A stretch of DNA of 64,000 nt from an uncultured Clostridia bacterium (GTDB lineage: Bacteria; Bacillota; Clostridia; Peptostreptococcales; Anaerovoracaceae), in contig CAKQXD010000004.1 of assembly GCA_934281605.1 (NCBI GenBank), forward strand, positions 124,001 to 188,000, in the 5' to 3' direction. Position 1 is the first letter of the stretch. The number at the start of each line of letters is the position of its first letter. A program made the position numbers and the translations under genes. Shown one piece after another: positions 8,481-16,904 of the stretch. Below the pieces are notes generated by a model. It was not told where the DNA came from. It did no database searches and saw only the letters and a list, made by a program, of their open reading frames with translations.

Positions 8481-8876
8481 CTATCTCTTCGAGAACTGGC
8501 TTGCTCTTCTTGCCTTTTTGAGACCGTATTTCTTTCTTTCCTTCATTCTGGAGTCTCTTGTCAGGAATCCAGCAGCCTTCAGGGCTGGTCTGTAAGCTTC
8601 TCTGTCAGCTTCGCAGAGAGCTCTGGAAATTCCGTGTCTGAGTGCGCCTGCCTGACCAGTGTAACCACCGCCATGCACTGTAGCGATCACGTCGAACTTG
8701 CCTTCGCATCCAGCGATTTCAAAAGGTCTCTTAACCTCTCTCTTTACGATTTCCTGGGAAAGGTAATCATCGAGAGATTTCTTGTTTACTGTGATATTTC
8801 CGTTACCAGGGACTAATCTAACTCTAGCAACTGAAGATTTTCTTCTTCCTGTTCCATAATACTGTGTCTTTGCCAT
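8481..8876 (-). CDS. rpsI: 30S ribosomal protein S9
   Basis: 131 residues, full length. It begins MAKTQYYGTGRRKSSVARVR and ends with the hallmark KKARRASQFSKR tail, whose terminal SKR reaches the ribosomal P site. The internal GGGYTGQAGALRHGISRAL is the S9 signature. It is part of the universal rplM-rpsI pair, with 19 bp between the genes. Tandem terminators lie 150 bp downstream. Confidence 0.99.
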   Translation of the reverse strand: MAKTQYYGTGRRKSSVARVRLVPGNGNITVNKKSLDDYLSQEIVKREVKRPFEIAGCEGKFDVIATVHGGGYTGQAGALRHGISRALCEADREAYRPALKAAGFLTRDSRMKERKKYGLKKARRASQFSKR

Positions 8877-8895
8877 CGTTTAATTCCTCCCTTCC

Positions 8896-9324
8896 TTAAA
8901 TATCCAGTACTTCCGGCTTCTGAGCTGCGTGTTCGTGCTCAGGGCCTGCATAAACCTTTAACTTCTTGTACATCTGTCTACCCAGCTTGCCGTTCGGCAT
9001 CATGCCCTTAACAGCGTGTCTCACAACTTCGGTCGGGTGCTTTTCCAGCATCTGTTCGAAAGTCATTTCTCTGAGACCACCCGGATATCCTGTATGTCTC
9101 TTGTAGATCTTTTCTTTTCTCTTCTTGCCTGTTACCTCAACCTTTTCTGCGTTGATCACGATAACGTAGTCGCCACAGTCAACGTGCGGAGTGTAAGTCG
9201 GTTTGTTCTTGCCTCTTAAGATAGCTGCGATCTGAGAAGCCATTCTTCCGAGGTTCTTGCCTTCTGCATCAACAACGTACCATTTACGTTCTACTTCTGC
9301 AGGTTTTGCGATAAATGAACTCAT
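8896..9324 (-). CDS. rplM: 50S ribosomal protein L13
   Basis: 142 residues, the normal length. MSSFIAKPAEVERKWYVVDA is followed by the conserved VDAEGKNLGRMAS, GDYVIVINAEKVEVTGKK, and the GMMPNGKLGRQMYKKLKVY segment. The reading frame is open for another 102 codons upstream, but that extension covers the promoter and leader. The ATG at 9324 is preceded by GAAAGGAAGATGAA. First gene of the rplM-rpsI operon. Confidence 0.98.
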   Translation of the reverse strand: MSSFIAKPAEVERKWYVVDAEGKNLGRMASQIAAILRGKNKPTYTPHVDCGDYVIVINAEKVEVTGKKRKEKIYKRHTGYPGGLREMTFEQMLEKHPTEVVRHAVKGMMPNGKLGRQMYKKLKVYAGPEHEHAAQKPEVLDI

Positions 9325-9547
9325 TTCATCTTCCTTTCTACCTACTGAGATCGCATGCTGCGCACCCGATCCGGTTCGGCCCTGCCTACTGGGTTTCCTG
9401 CAAAGCTTACGCCCTCCGGGAATCTCGGACCCCCGCTGCAAAGGAAACGTTTTCAGCGAACTAAAACTGATATTTAGCCGTGCTCGCCCGGACGGGATCC
9501 CATCCTGCTCACACGAAAAAACTGTGCTACATACGTAACACGACCTT
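9325..9547 (-). promoter_or_regulatory. Long rplM leader (possible L13 autoregulatory leader)
   Basis: About 215 nt of untranslated leader lie between the promoter and the rplM start. Firmicutes often carry an L13 leader RNA here that binds L13; this is an inference from position, since I could not confirm its consensus. Two CTGCAAAG octamers lie inside it (9398 and 9436). Confidence 0.45.
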
Positions 9548-9576
9548 ATTTTACACGCTAACGCCTGCAAAGTCAA
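9548..9576 (-). promoter_or_regulatory. Promoter of rplM-rpsI
   Basis: TTGACT (9571-9576 on the minus strand), a 17-bp spacer and TAAAAT (9548-9553), close to the sigma-A consensus. A CTGCAAAG octamer overlaps the spacer and -35. Confidence 0.85.
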
Positions 9577-9590
9577 AGGTTTTCGGGTAT

Positions 9591-9622
9591 TTTTAAAGGG
9601 AAATCCAAAAGAATTTCCCTTT
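9591..9622 (-). terminator. Terminator of the large surface protein gene
   Basis: 10-bp stem AAAGGGAAAT/ATTTCCCTTT followed by an A/T-rich tail on the minus strand, placed between the surface protein stop (9640) and the rplM promoter. Confidence 0.8.
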
Positions 9623-9639
9623 AAAATCAAAGTTTTCTA

Positions 9640-12600
9640 TTACAGCTCTTTCCGTCTGCGTTGAAGCGCCGCTCCGGCGCCTGCCGCAGCGAGAAGCGCG
9701 AGGGCTGCCAGCAGTCCTGCCTGGCTTTCATCGCCCGTCTTAGCTGTATCCGTATTTGCTGTCCTGGAAGCGGAAGCATCCGCCTTTGCAGCACCGGAAG
9801 CGTTGGCATTATCCTTTGCAGAGTCACCCTTCTGACCGCCGTTATCCTTGGACGGATCGGAAGGCTGCGCCGGATCCTTTGCAGGATCGTAGGCTGCTGT
9901 CGTCAGCGTCTGCATGTCGCTGCGCCCTACCGGGCTGATGGCCCAGAACTTGATGGTGTACGCCTGAGAAGTGTCCACGTCCAGCTGCAGGGAAGTCGCC
10001 GTGCCTTCGCATGTGGCCTCGGTCACTGCCTTGCCGTCCTTGTCGTACACGACTGCCTTGTAGCTGGTCGGCAGCGGCTTGTTCTGCTCTGCCTTCGGAG
10101 CCTTCCAGGTCAGCTTGACGCCGTCCTTGCTCACCGTGGCTTCTGCCTGCGGTTTATCCGGCACCTGCAGCCCCGCTTTCAGAGAGCCGAACCGGTCTTT
10201 TGCCGTCGCCGTAACGGTGTAGGTGATCAGCTTGTCTGCCGGGATATTTTTCAGGGTATCGCCTGTCGTTCCATCGTTCCAGAGGAATTCGTATGCCGTG
10301 TCAGCATCCGCCTTGCCGTCCGCGCCGAGAATTGAAGCCTTGACGGTATATGAGCCGGAGGCGTCCTGCTCGATGTCAATGGAAACGGAGCCCTGGATCT
10401 CCTTCATACCGGTCACTTTCAGATACTGCTCTTTCAGCTCTGCCGTTGCCTTCTGCAGATCGGACAGTCCCGGTTCTTCGCTGGAAAGAACTTTCTTGGC
10501 GGCGGTCAGTGCAGTTTCAAAGTCGCTCCATGTAGGGCTGTTTCCATACTGGTCTTTTGTCAGCTTATCTGCCTGCTTGATCATGGCGTCCAGATCCAGA
10601 AGAGCCTGGAACACGTCGTGCTCGCCGCCGATCTCATCGATCAGCTCGTGGAATTCCGTTTCCCGGTTGTATTCCGTCACGACCGCCTTGTGGTTGATCC
10701 GCAGGTTTTCCGCGGTCATTTCCGCCAGGAATCGGTCCAGTAAAGACTCCGGCAGGTTGCACAGGAGCATGAATTCCGCCTGGCTACCCTTGCCTTCATA
10801 GGTCTTGCCAGCCGCTTCATAACCCTTAAGTCCTGCCAGATAGCCGACGGTCTCATTGAGGTTCTCGTCCTTGATTTCCTCTGCCGGGATACCCAGCTTT
10901 TCTAAAATCTCATGGAGGCGTTCACCTCTGGAACTGTCGGTTCCCAGATTGTAAAGAACTACTTTATAAGCCGGAACTTCGTCGTTTGCTCCGATGACCG
11001 GCACCGATGCAAAGATATAATCCACTTCTTCACCTTCCCATTCTGTATGCGGCAGACGCAGCTTGATGATCAGCCGGTCGCCGGCTTTCAGAGAAGCACC
11101 GTTGAGGATCGGGATGTTCAGCTGACCTTTCGTCACATCCCCTCTGCGAGAATTGATCTTGGCTACCACCTTGGCCTTGCTGAAGTTCTCCCACAGCTCA
11201 TTGTCTTCAAATTCCTGATCCGTGTATTCCGCTGAGAACTGGTAGACGGATACGTCGCAGTAGAAGTCATCGCCCAGGCTCAGATATTCATCGGAGTAAT
11301 CGATGGTTACCGGGATCGACGCAGCGTCTTCCTTGACGGCAGATACATCGAACGCGCCATATGGATCGCCCCAGTCCGGAGACGGCTGCACCGTCACCAC
11401 GTTGGATCTAGCTTCCTGTCCATCGGCGGTCAGCACCAGCTGCAGGCTGGATCCCACCTTGATCCGGCCCTGTCCCAGATAGATGGTCCGGCTGGTGTCA
11501 CTGCTGTAAAGGCTGCCGCTGGAAAGGACTTCCGCCTTGTCCGGATCCAGGGTGTCGCCCTCGTACTGATACAGCTTGTATGTTGCACTGCTGACGGATT
11601 TATCGAAGGTCATAGACGCTTTCAGTTTAGTGTCTCCCGCCGTGATTTCCTTGTCCAGGATCTGCGCCTTCGGCTTCGCTTTTTCCGGAGCCGCCTGAAT
11701 GGTCTTGACCGCAGATGTTACGCTGGTTCCATCGGAAAGCTCCAGCACGGCGATCAGCTTTTTGCCTGTCGTCAGTTTGCCTGATCCAAAGGAGATCTTC
11801 TGGCTGTTTTCCTGCGGCTTCACCTGCTGAGAAGCGATCTGCGTCGCTGTTTTCTCATTGAATGTGTCACCGTCGTATGTATAGAGCTTCAGCGTTCCCG
11901 TCAAAGAGCTGTCGAAGTCGGCGCTGACCCAGACGTCCGTCCGGTCCGCCGTGATCTTGTCCGTTACGATCTCTGTCTTCGCTTCCTTCGTCACGGTTCC
12001 GCCCGCTTTCCGGATAGTCAGAGCTTCTCCGTATTTATAGCTGGTCTTATCTTTGTCGCTGTCGTAAATGTAAAGATGCGGCTGCAGAGTCTCGCCTGCT
12101 TTCAGTGCACCCTTCTTGATGGTGAAGGTGTAGGTTCCTTCACCGGTGAAAGTCTTCGTGCCCACCTTGTTCCGGCTGTCTGCATCTCCAACAGTCGCAG
12201 TGCTGCCGGTGGTCAGGAACAGATATCCGCCCTTGTAAGCAGCGCACCCTTTGACCGCCACAGTTACGGTTTCCGTATCGGTAGTGATCTCATCCTCCTG
12301 GATCGCCAGGCTGTCATCTTCCAGCGGCGCTGCTACTGTAAAGGTATCGCTGATAAATTTAGCATTTCCATTTTTATAGGTCAGCACCAGACACACCTTG
12401 TCCCCAGCTCTAAGGGCGTCTGAGGAAAGATTGTCAAAGGAGATAAGCCCCGGCTGCTGTCCGAACTTTCTCGCAATCGGATCCGCTGTATTCGGCGTCC
12501 CCTCGGAGTTTACCCTGCAAAGGGCGACGATATTGATATTTTCAATGGAGCTGTCGTTTGCTACGATGCGGAAGTTCGCCTTCGTCGTGCCTGCCGTCAG

Positions 12601-14169
12601 GCCGCTTTCTTTCGTTATGGTAAAGTCCTGCGCCTTCGTTACCGTCACCGGCTGGGACTGAGCTGTAACATTCCCGCTGTTGAGCAGGAACGCTACGACT
12701 TTCCGTCCTGCGGTCAGTTCTGTGCCAGATGCCAGAGTCAAGGTATTCTTGCCTGCGGTCGGATTTGAAATAACGCCCAGTGGTGTTCCTTCTGTCGTTG
12801 CAAAGCTGGTTGCGCTGCTGTCATAGCTCTTCAGCAGAAGGATAGATCCATCGGGGATCGTACCGCCAAGGTTCACGTCGATACTGTCCGCTGAAGACAA
12901 AAGCGGTTCTGATATAACTGCCGTCGGCTGATTCTTTGCAGGATCCGCTTTGACGAGAACAGAATCGTCCGGCTTGCCAAACTGCTTCTCATAGTCGTTG
13001 CCTTTCGGCAGGAAGATATCCGCATTCTGATCCCAGTACACTACCGCACGCACGCGATAACCTGCTTTCAGAGGCTGGATCAGCTTCACCTCCATATGCT
13101 GGAAGGCTTCCGTCGTCTGTCGATAAGTCACCAGAGCGATCTGGTTATCTCCCTCAAAATCAAAGTCTTCTCCATCCGGATACTGACCGATAGACCAGTT
13201 GATCTCCGTCTTACCATCCTTGGCTGCCTGGAACAGACGCTCGTCGCCGGTCATGGACACATGCAGCGTCGTCGTCCCCTCCGTCAGTTCGGCTTCATCA
13301 ATGCTGATATCAGGATAATCGTAGTCCTGAAAACCTTCGCCGTTTTCATCCACGATCTCCAGCGTCTGGGAGGTCACCGTCTTATAGTTGTCATTTCCCA
13401 CCGGCACGATAAGGCACGCAACGATCTTGTAGCCCTTGATGAGAGACTGCTTGAAGTTGCAGTCCACCGTCTCCCCGTTTGTGACTGTCGCCGTATAGAG
13501 AGTCTTGTTTACCGTACCATCGGGATCAAAGGCCGCATTGCCAGGATAAGCGTAAACCTTCATATAACACTGTTTCACGCTGTCGTCCAGCGTAACCTTG
13601 ACCTGCGTGGAGGTCTCTGTTTCCCGGAACTTCTCCGTCCTGGTCTTGTCGTTCTGCAAAATTTCTATCCCGCAGTTTTTCAGGATCTCGGCTTCTGTTT
13701 TTCCGCCGGTCTGGCCACTGTCTCCGGAGCCGCCGGAGCTGCTGCCGCCCGATTGCGCTGCTTTTACTGTTACAGCCGATGAGGTATAGTCCTGAGTCTC
13801 AGTGTTTGTGGAATCTCTCAGCACTACCATGAGTTTTTTTCCTGCAGCTGGTTTTGCTGTCAGCGCCAGCGTGTTGCTGCCCGCTTTCAGTGTAGATACC
13901 ACAGAAAAATGCAAACTCTTGTAATTATTAAGATTGGCACTGCTGTAGTTTTCACCCGCATCCAGTTCAATGACCCGGAGGATGCCGCTGGCCGGCACTT
14001 TTGACAGGCTCACGCTGACGCTGCTGGTCTCCGAGGTGATCTCTGCGGTCTGCAAGGTTACCGATATGCCTTCATCTGCAAAGGCACTCGCCGGTACGGT
14101 CCAGACCGAAAGGATCATCAGTATGGACAACAGAACACTGAGCATCTTGTTTCGTTTCGTATACTGCAA
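9640..14169 (-). CDS. Large secreted surface protein with about nine beta-sandwich repeats, DUF3783, FIVAR-like and Fn3 modules
   Basis: 1509 residues. The start is TTG at 14169 with AAGGA 8 nt upstream. The signal peptide is basic (QYTKRNK), then hydrophobic, ending near PASAFADEG. About nine repeats of roughly 100 residues follow (about 35-1045). Many start with an ITxxT/ISEx element and share LxAGxxLxAxL followed by a VTV strand. The second is preceded by a Gly/Ser linker (about 145-160). A DUF3783-like segment (about 1050-1160; VVLYNLG, LGIPAEEI, EFHELIDEIGGEHD) is followed by a FIVAR-like helical segment and a fibronectin-III-like domain (VKLTWKAP to FWAISPVGRSD). The tail is Ser/Asp/Ala-rich and ends KTGDE, a hydrophobic helix and RRRK. 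It is probably wall- or membrane-anchored and adhesive; the ligand is unknown. Confidence 0.85.
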   Translation of the reverse strand: MQYTKRNKMLSVLLSILMILSVWTVPASAFADEGISVTLQTAEITSETSSVSVSLSKVPASGILRVIELDAGENYSSANLNNYKSLHFSVVSTLKAGSNTLALTAKPAAGKKLMVVLRDSTNTETQDYTSSAVTVKAAQSGGSSSGGSGDSGQTGGKTEAEILKNCGIEILQNDKTRTEKFRETETSTQVKVTLDDSVKQCYMKVYAYPGNAAFDPDGTVNKTLYTATVTNGETVDCNFKQSLIKGYKIVACLIVPVGNDNYKTVTSQTLEIVDENGEGFQDYDYPDISIDEAELTEGTTTLHVSMTGDERLFQAAKDGKTEINWSIGQYPDGEDFDFEGDNQIALVTYRQTTEAFQHMEVKLIQPLKAGYRVRAVVYWDQNADIFLPKGNDYEKQFGKPDDSVLVKADPAKNQPTAVISEPLLSSADSIDVNLGGTIPDGSILLLKSYDSSATSFATTEGTPLGVISNPTAGKNTLTLASGTELTAGRKVVAFLLNSGNVTAQSQPVTVTKAQDFTITKESGLTAGTTKANFRIVANDSSIENINIVALCRVNSEGTPNTADPIARKFGQQPGLISFDNLSSDALRAGDKVCLVLTYKNGNAKFISDTFTVAAPLEDDSLAIQEDEITTDTETVTVAVKGCAAYKGGYLFLTTGSTATVGDADSRNKVGTKTFTGEGTYTFTIKKGALKAGETLQPHLYIYDSDKDKTSYKYGEALTIRKAGGTVTKEAKTEIVTDKITADRTDVWVSADFDSSLTGTLKLYTYDGDTFNEKTATQIASQQVKPQENSQKISFGSGKLTTGKKLIAVLELSDGTSVTSAVKTIQAAPEKAKPKAQILDKEITAGDTKLKASMTFDKSVSSATYKLYQYEGDTLDPDKAEVLSSGSLYSSDTSRTIYLGQGRIKVGSSLQLVLTADGQEARSNVVTVQPSPDWGDPYGAFDVSAVKEDAASIPVTIDYSDEYLSLGDDFYCDVSVYQFSAEYTDQEFEDNELWENFSKAKVVAKINSRRGDVTKGQLNIPILNGASLKAGDRLIIKLRLPHTEWEGEEVDYIFASVPVIGANDEVPAYKVVLYNLGTDSSRGERLHEILEKLGIPAEEIKDENLNETVGYLAGLKGYEAAGKTYEGKGSQAEFMLLCNLPESLLDRFLAEMTAENLRINHKAVVTEYNRETEFHELIDEIGGEHDVFQALLDLDAMIKQADKLTKDQYGNSPTWSDFETALTAAKKVLSSEEPGLSDLQKATAELKEQYLKVTGMKEIQGSVSIDIEQDASGSYTVKASILGADGKADADTAYEFLWNDGTTGDTLKNIPADKLITYTVTATAKDRFGSLKAGLQVPDKPQAEATVSKDGVKLTWKAPKAEQNKPLPTSYKAVVYDKDGKAVTEATCEGTATSLQLDVDTSQAYTIKFWAISPVGRSDMQTLTTAAYDPAKDPAQPSDPSKDNGGQKGDSAKDNANASGAAKADASASRTANTDTAKTGDESQAGLLAALALLAAAGAGAALQRRRKEL

Positions 14170-14472
14170 TGATTCACTTCCTTTCTCTTTGTCCCCTTAC
14201 GACCGTTTTTAGCTGACGGCCGCGGTTAGTTTAGACTAATATATGTTCTAAAAAATAGCGCCATTCATCCGGCGCCCGGGCTGCTGCAAATGCGGTTTCG
14301 CGTTTCGCAAGTATATTTGCACGCGGTTAGCACTTGCTAACTTGTTATCTTTTATTTATACCATACTTTACAAAGGCGGTCAAGGAGTGGTTTGCGGCAG
14401 ATTTCCGTTGCTTTCCCTCCGTGAATGTGTTAACGTATCTTTACATGACAAAACTGCGAAAAGGAAAACGTT
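14170..14472. other. Divergent intergenic region between the surface protein gene and brnQ
   Basis: About 300 bp with both start regions. It contains the 16-bp palindrome GTTAGCACTTGCTAAC (14326-14341), listed separately, and AT-rich promoter-like DNA on both sides. No gene is seen. Confidence 0.55.
14326..14341. promoter_or_regulatory. Perfect 16-bp palindrome, candidate operator
   Basis: GTTAGCAC/TTGCTAAC arms pair as GTTAGCA-CT-TGCTAAC. It lies about 130 bp before brnQ and 155 bp before the surface protein gene. Its half-site resembles but does not match a CIRCE half-site. The regulator is unknown. Confidence 0.4.
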
Positions 14473-15753
14473 ATGAAAACACCGAAACAGCAACGCACCG
14501 ATCAGCTAGTGATCGGGTTTGCACTTTTTTCCATGTTCTTCGGCGCGGGGAACATTATCTTCCCGCCGTACCTGGGCATGGGGTCCGGCTCTGAGTGGGG
14601 GCTGGGCTTTCTTTGTTATTATCTGGCTGACATCGGGATCGCCACGCTGGCAATCTTCGCACTGATCCGAAACGGAGGCGAGATCTCGTCTATTACCGGG
14701 CGGATCGGCAAAATCCCCGGTGAGATCATGCTGTCTGCCATCATCCTTTGCATTGGACCGTTTATCGCACTGCCGCGAACCGGTGCCACCGTGCAGGAGA
14801 TGTTTGTGGAACCCGTCTTTGGCGATGTTTCCCCGTGGCTGGCGACCGCCGTGTTCTTCCTGCTGGTCATGCTTCTGACCATACGAGAGTCTTCGGTCGT
14901 GGACATCATCGGCAAGATCCTGACGCCTGCGCTGGTGCTGGGGCTTTTGATCCTCATCGTGACTGGCTTCATCTCACCGCTGGGCGAGATTTCTGATACG
15001 CACATGATGGACAACGTGGTGGTTGCGGGAATCAATTCCGGCTACCAGACCATGGATGTGCTGGCAGCCATGATCTTTGGTATTATTATCGTAAAAAACG
15101 TAATGGAAAAGGGCTACACAGAGACTCATGCGAAGTACAGGATCACGAGAAACGCCAGCCTTGTAGCAGCAGGCGCACTGCTGGTGATCTACTGCGGTTT
15201 GACGTTTCTGGGAGCAACTGTCTCTTCCACTTACAATCTGCGGATCAACCGGTCGGAGCTTCTGCTCAACATCACCGGCGGTCTGCTGGGACATGCCGGC
15301 GTCATCATCCTGGGAGTTATCGTTGCTCTCGCCTGTCTGACAACGGCCGTCGCTCTGGTGAGCGCCAGTGCCAACTACTTCAGTTCACTCTCTAAGGGAA
15401 AACTGAAGTATAAGCTTCTCGTTGTTTTGATCTGCATATTCAGCGCTGTCGTCTCTAATTTCGGACTGGATAAAATCGTTTCTCTGGCAAGTCCGGTGCT
15501 GAGTCTGGTCTACCCGGGTGCTTTGACGCTGATCATTTTATCCTTGTTCCGTGACCGGATCCCGAATCTCGTATTCAAAGCCGCATTCCTGGGTTCCCTG
15601 CTGGGAAGCCTTTGCGAGATCCTGTACGGCTACGGTCTGCCGCTGATCTTCGTGACTAAAATGCCGCTGTATTCCATCGGCTGCGGCTGGCTCCTCTGGT
15701 CGATCTGCTTCGGGATCTTCGGCGCGGTTGCAGGGCGTGCTCGGAGGAAATAG
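14473..15753 (+). CDS. brnQ: Branched-chain amino acid:cation symporter (LIVCS family)
   Basis: 426 residues with about 12 membrane helices, the family's normal size. The N-terminal DQLVIGFALFSMFFGAGNII followed by FPPYLG is the BrnQ signature, and GxxxxxPxxG-type segments follow (SPWLATAVFFL, LVYPGALTLIIL). It imports leucine, isoleucine and valine with Na+ or H+, a likely feed for Stickland-type fermentation in this anaerobe. The ATG at 14473 follows AAAAGGAAAACGTT. It has no partner gene. Its 3' side carries a degenerate tandem repeat and then a strong terminator. Confidence 0.95.
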   Translation: MKTPKQQRTDQLVIGFALFSMFFGAGNIIFPPYLGMGSGSEWGLGFLCYYLADIGIATLAIFALIRNGGEISSITGRIGKIPGEIMLSAIILCIGPFIALPRTGATVQEMFVEPVFGDVSPWLATAVFFLLVMLLTIRESSVVDIIGKILTPALVLGLLILIVTGFISPLGEISDTHMMDNVVVAGINSGYQTMDVLAAMIFGIIIVKNVMEKGYTETHAKYRITRNASLVAAGALLVIYCGLTFLGATVSSTYNLRINRSELLLNITGGLLGHAGVIILGVIVALACLTTAVALVSASANYFSSLSKGKLKYKLLVVLICIFSAVVSNFGLDKIVSLASPVLSLVYPGALTLIILSLFRDRIPNLVFKAAFLGSLLGSLCEILYGYGLPLIFVTKMPLYSIGCGWLLWSICFGIFGAVAGRARRK

Positions 15754-15759
15754 CCTGGC

Positions 15760-15879
15760 AGAATCGCTTGAGAGAGAATAACTTGAGGGAAACAACCTGG
15801 GGAAAAGCGGCTTGAAGAGAAATCCCGAATGAAAGGAACTTGGATGAAACCGCCGAAGTGAAAACAACTTGAATAAAAA
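15760..15879 (+). repeat. Degenerate 15-bp tandem repeat, about eight units
   Basis: Just after the brnQ stop codon the sequence aligns to itself at 15-bp steps, with units such as AGAATCGCTTGAGAG, AGAATAACTTGAGGG, AAGCGGCTTGAAGAG and CAACTTGAATAAAAA. The shared core is CTTGA followed by purine-rich DNA. It carries in-frame stops on the plus strand, so it is not a coding extension of brnQ. Confidence 0.55.
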
Positions 15880-15884
15880 CAAAG

Positions 15885-15931
15885 ACTCCGCAAGGGATCG
15901 GAATTTCCGAACCAGCTTGCGGAGTTTTTTT
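15885..15931 (+). terminator. Terminator of brnQ
   Basis: 10-bp stem ACTCCGCAAG/CTTGCGGAGT followed by seven T. The next 120 bp up to the cupin stop hold a palindrome CGATCGCTTAGAGCGATCG near 15967 and two CTTTGCAG octamers (15999, 16030). Confidence 0.9.
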
Positions 15932-16051
15932 CTGTTGGGAATGCAGTTGAGTGACCGCCGGGATTACGATCGCTTAGAGCGATCGCCTTGGCACCGGTCT
16001 TTGCAGAAAAACGACTAACCTATGCAGCCGTCTTTGCAGGAAATACCTGAG

Positions 16052-16384
16052 CTAAAACGCTACGACCAGCAGCATCTTAAACTGTTCCCTGCCCATAACT
16101 GCGTGCGGGTGGCCGGCCGGCATGACGATGGACTGGCCCTCCGTCAGGATATACTCCTCGCCGTCGATGGTGATCAGGCCCTCGCCGTCCAGGCAAGTCA
16201 CGAAAGCATCGCCGCCTGATTCATGGGTGCTGATTTCCTCGCCCTTTGCGAATGCGAATAATGTGATGCTGAGAGCGCTGTTCTGCACCAGTGTCTTGCT
16301 GACGATCTGACCGTCCTGATAAGCTACCTGATCTTTCAGGGTCACGACTTCTGCTTTGGAAATATTCTTCATGATTTCTTTCAT
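16052..16384 (-). CDS. Small cupin-domain protein
   Basis: 110 residues forming a single cupin barrel. Motif 1 is HESGGDAFVTCLDGEGLITIDGE (about 55-77), in which the usual G-x5-H-x-H pattern is reduced. Motif 2 is PAGHPHAVMG. Metal-binding histidines in motif 2 (H-P-H) are present. Such proteins are often stress-related or sensors of small molecules, and no substrate can be assigned. The ATG at 16384 follows AGGAGG by 9 nt, so the longer frame starting at 16435 is unlikely. Confidence 0.88.
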   Translation of the reverse strand: MKEIMKNISKAEVVTLKDQVAYQDGQIVSKTLVQNSALSITLFAFAKGEEISTHESGGDAFVTCLDGEGLITIDGEEYILTEGQSIVMPAGHPHAVMGREQFKMLLVVAF

Positions 16385-16522
16385 TGGTATTGCCTCCTTG
16401 TGACGAGACCGGGCGTCGTGCGCAGACTCCTGCAACGGCGCCCCTCGGCCTCTTCCTTGCTCTTAGTATACCCCGAAACCTCCGCGAAGTCTGTGCCATT
16501 TACCACAAAACGGATATTTTCT

Positions 16523-16813
16523 TTACAGTACATACCGAAGCAAAATACCCTCCAGCACCGTCCCGGACCGCAGATCCTCCTCATAAGTGCAGATCAGATT
16601 GGCATGCTGCACGTATCCGGCTTTGCGATACTGCTCCAGTTTGCGGCAGGCGCTGATGAAATATTCCTCCTTATCCATCAAGCCGAAGTGCTCCCAGATC
16701 AGGATACGGCCGTCATCGCAAAGGATCATGAAATCCGGGTAGTAGACTCTGCCGTTGATGGTCAGTTTCGCTTCGTATTCGGACCAGCTTCGACATGATT
16801 TTTTGATTCTTTT
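16523..16813 (-). pseudogene. Remnant of a PD-(D/E)XK-like nuclease-domain protein
   Basis: The minus strand reads SWSEYEAKLTINGRVYYPDF followed by MILCDDGRILIWEHFGLMDK and a helical C-terminus with HANLICTYEEDLRSG. The pattern YPDF...WEHFG...D is what I know from C-terminal nuclease-like domains of hypothetical proteins in Clostridia. A stop codon precedes it in frame, no start with a ribosome binding site is visible (the ATG at 16729 falls inside the conserved block), and the N-terminal part of the family is missing. I therefore call it a decayed fragment. A 68-residue expressed product from 16729 is possible but less likely. Confidence 0.5.
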
Positions 16814-16904
16814 TTATTCCCTTTTGCCCCCTTGATTCCGATTGATAAAAAGTGAATCGTCAAGCATTTCGAGATCATAATTCAGGTCGAAATAAGCAGT
16901 CTGG

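Noticed and set aside
9325..9630. A 244-residue form of L13 starting at 9630
   Set aside because: The extension covers a consensus promoter and leader; family length and the ribosome binding site support the 142-residue form.
14326..14341. Palindrome as a possible CIRCE element
   Set aside because: The arms GTTAGCA share only part of the CIRCE half-site, and the spacer is 2 nt instead of 9.
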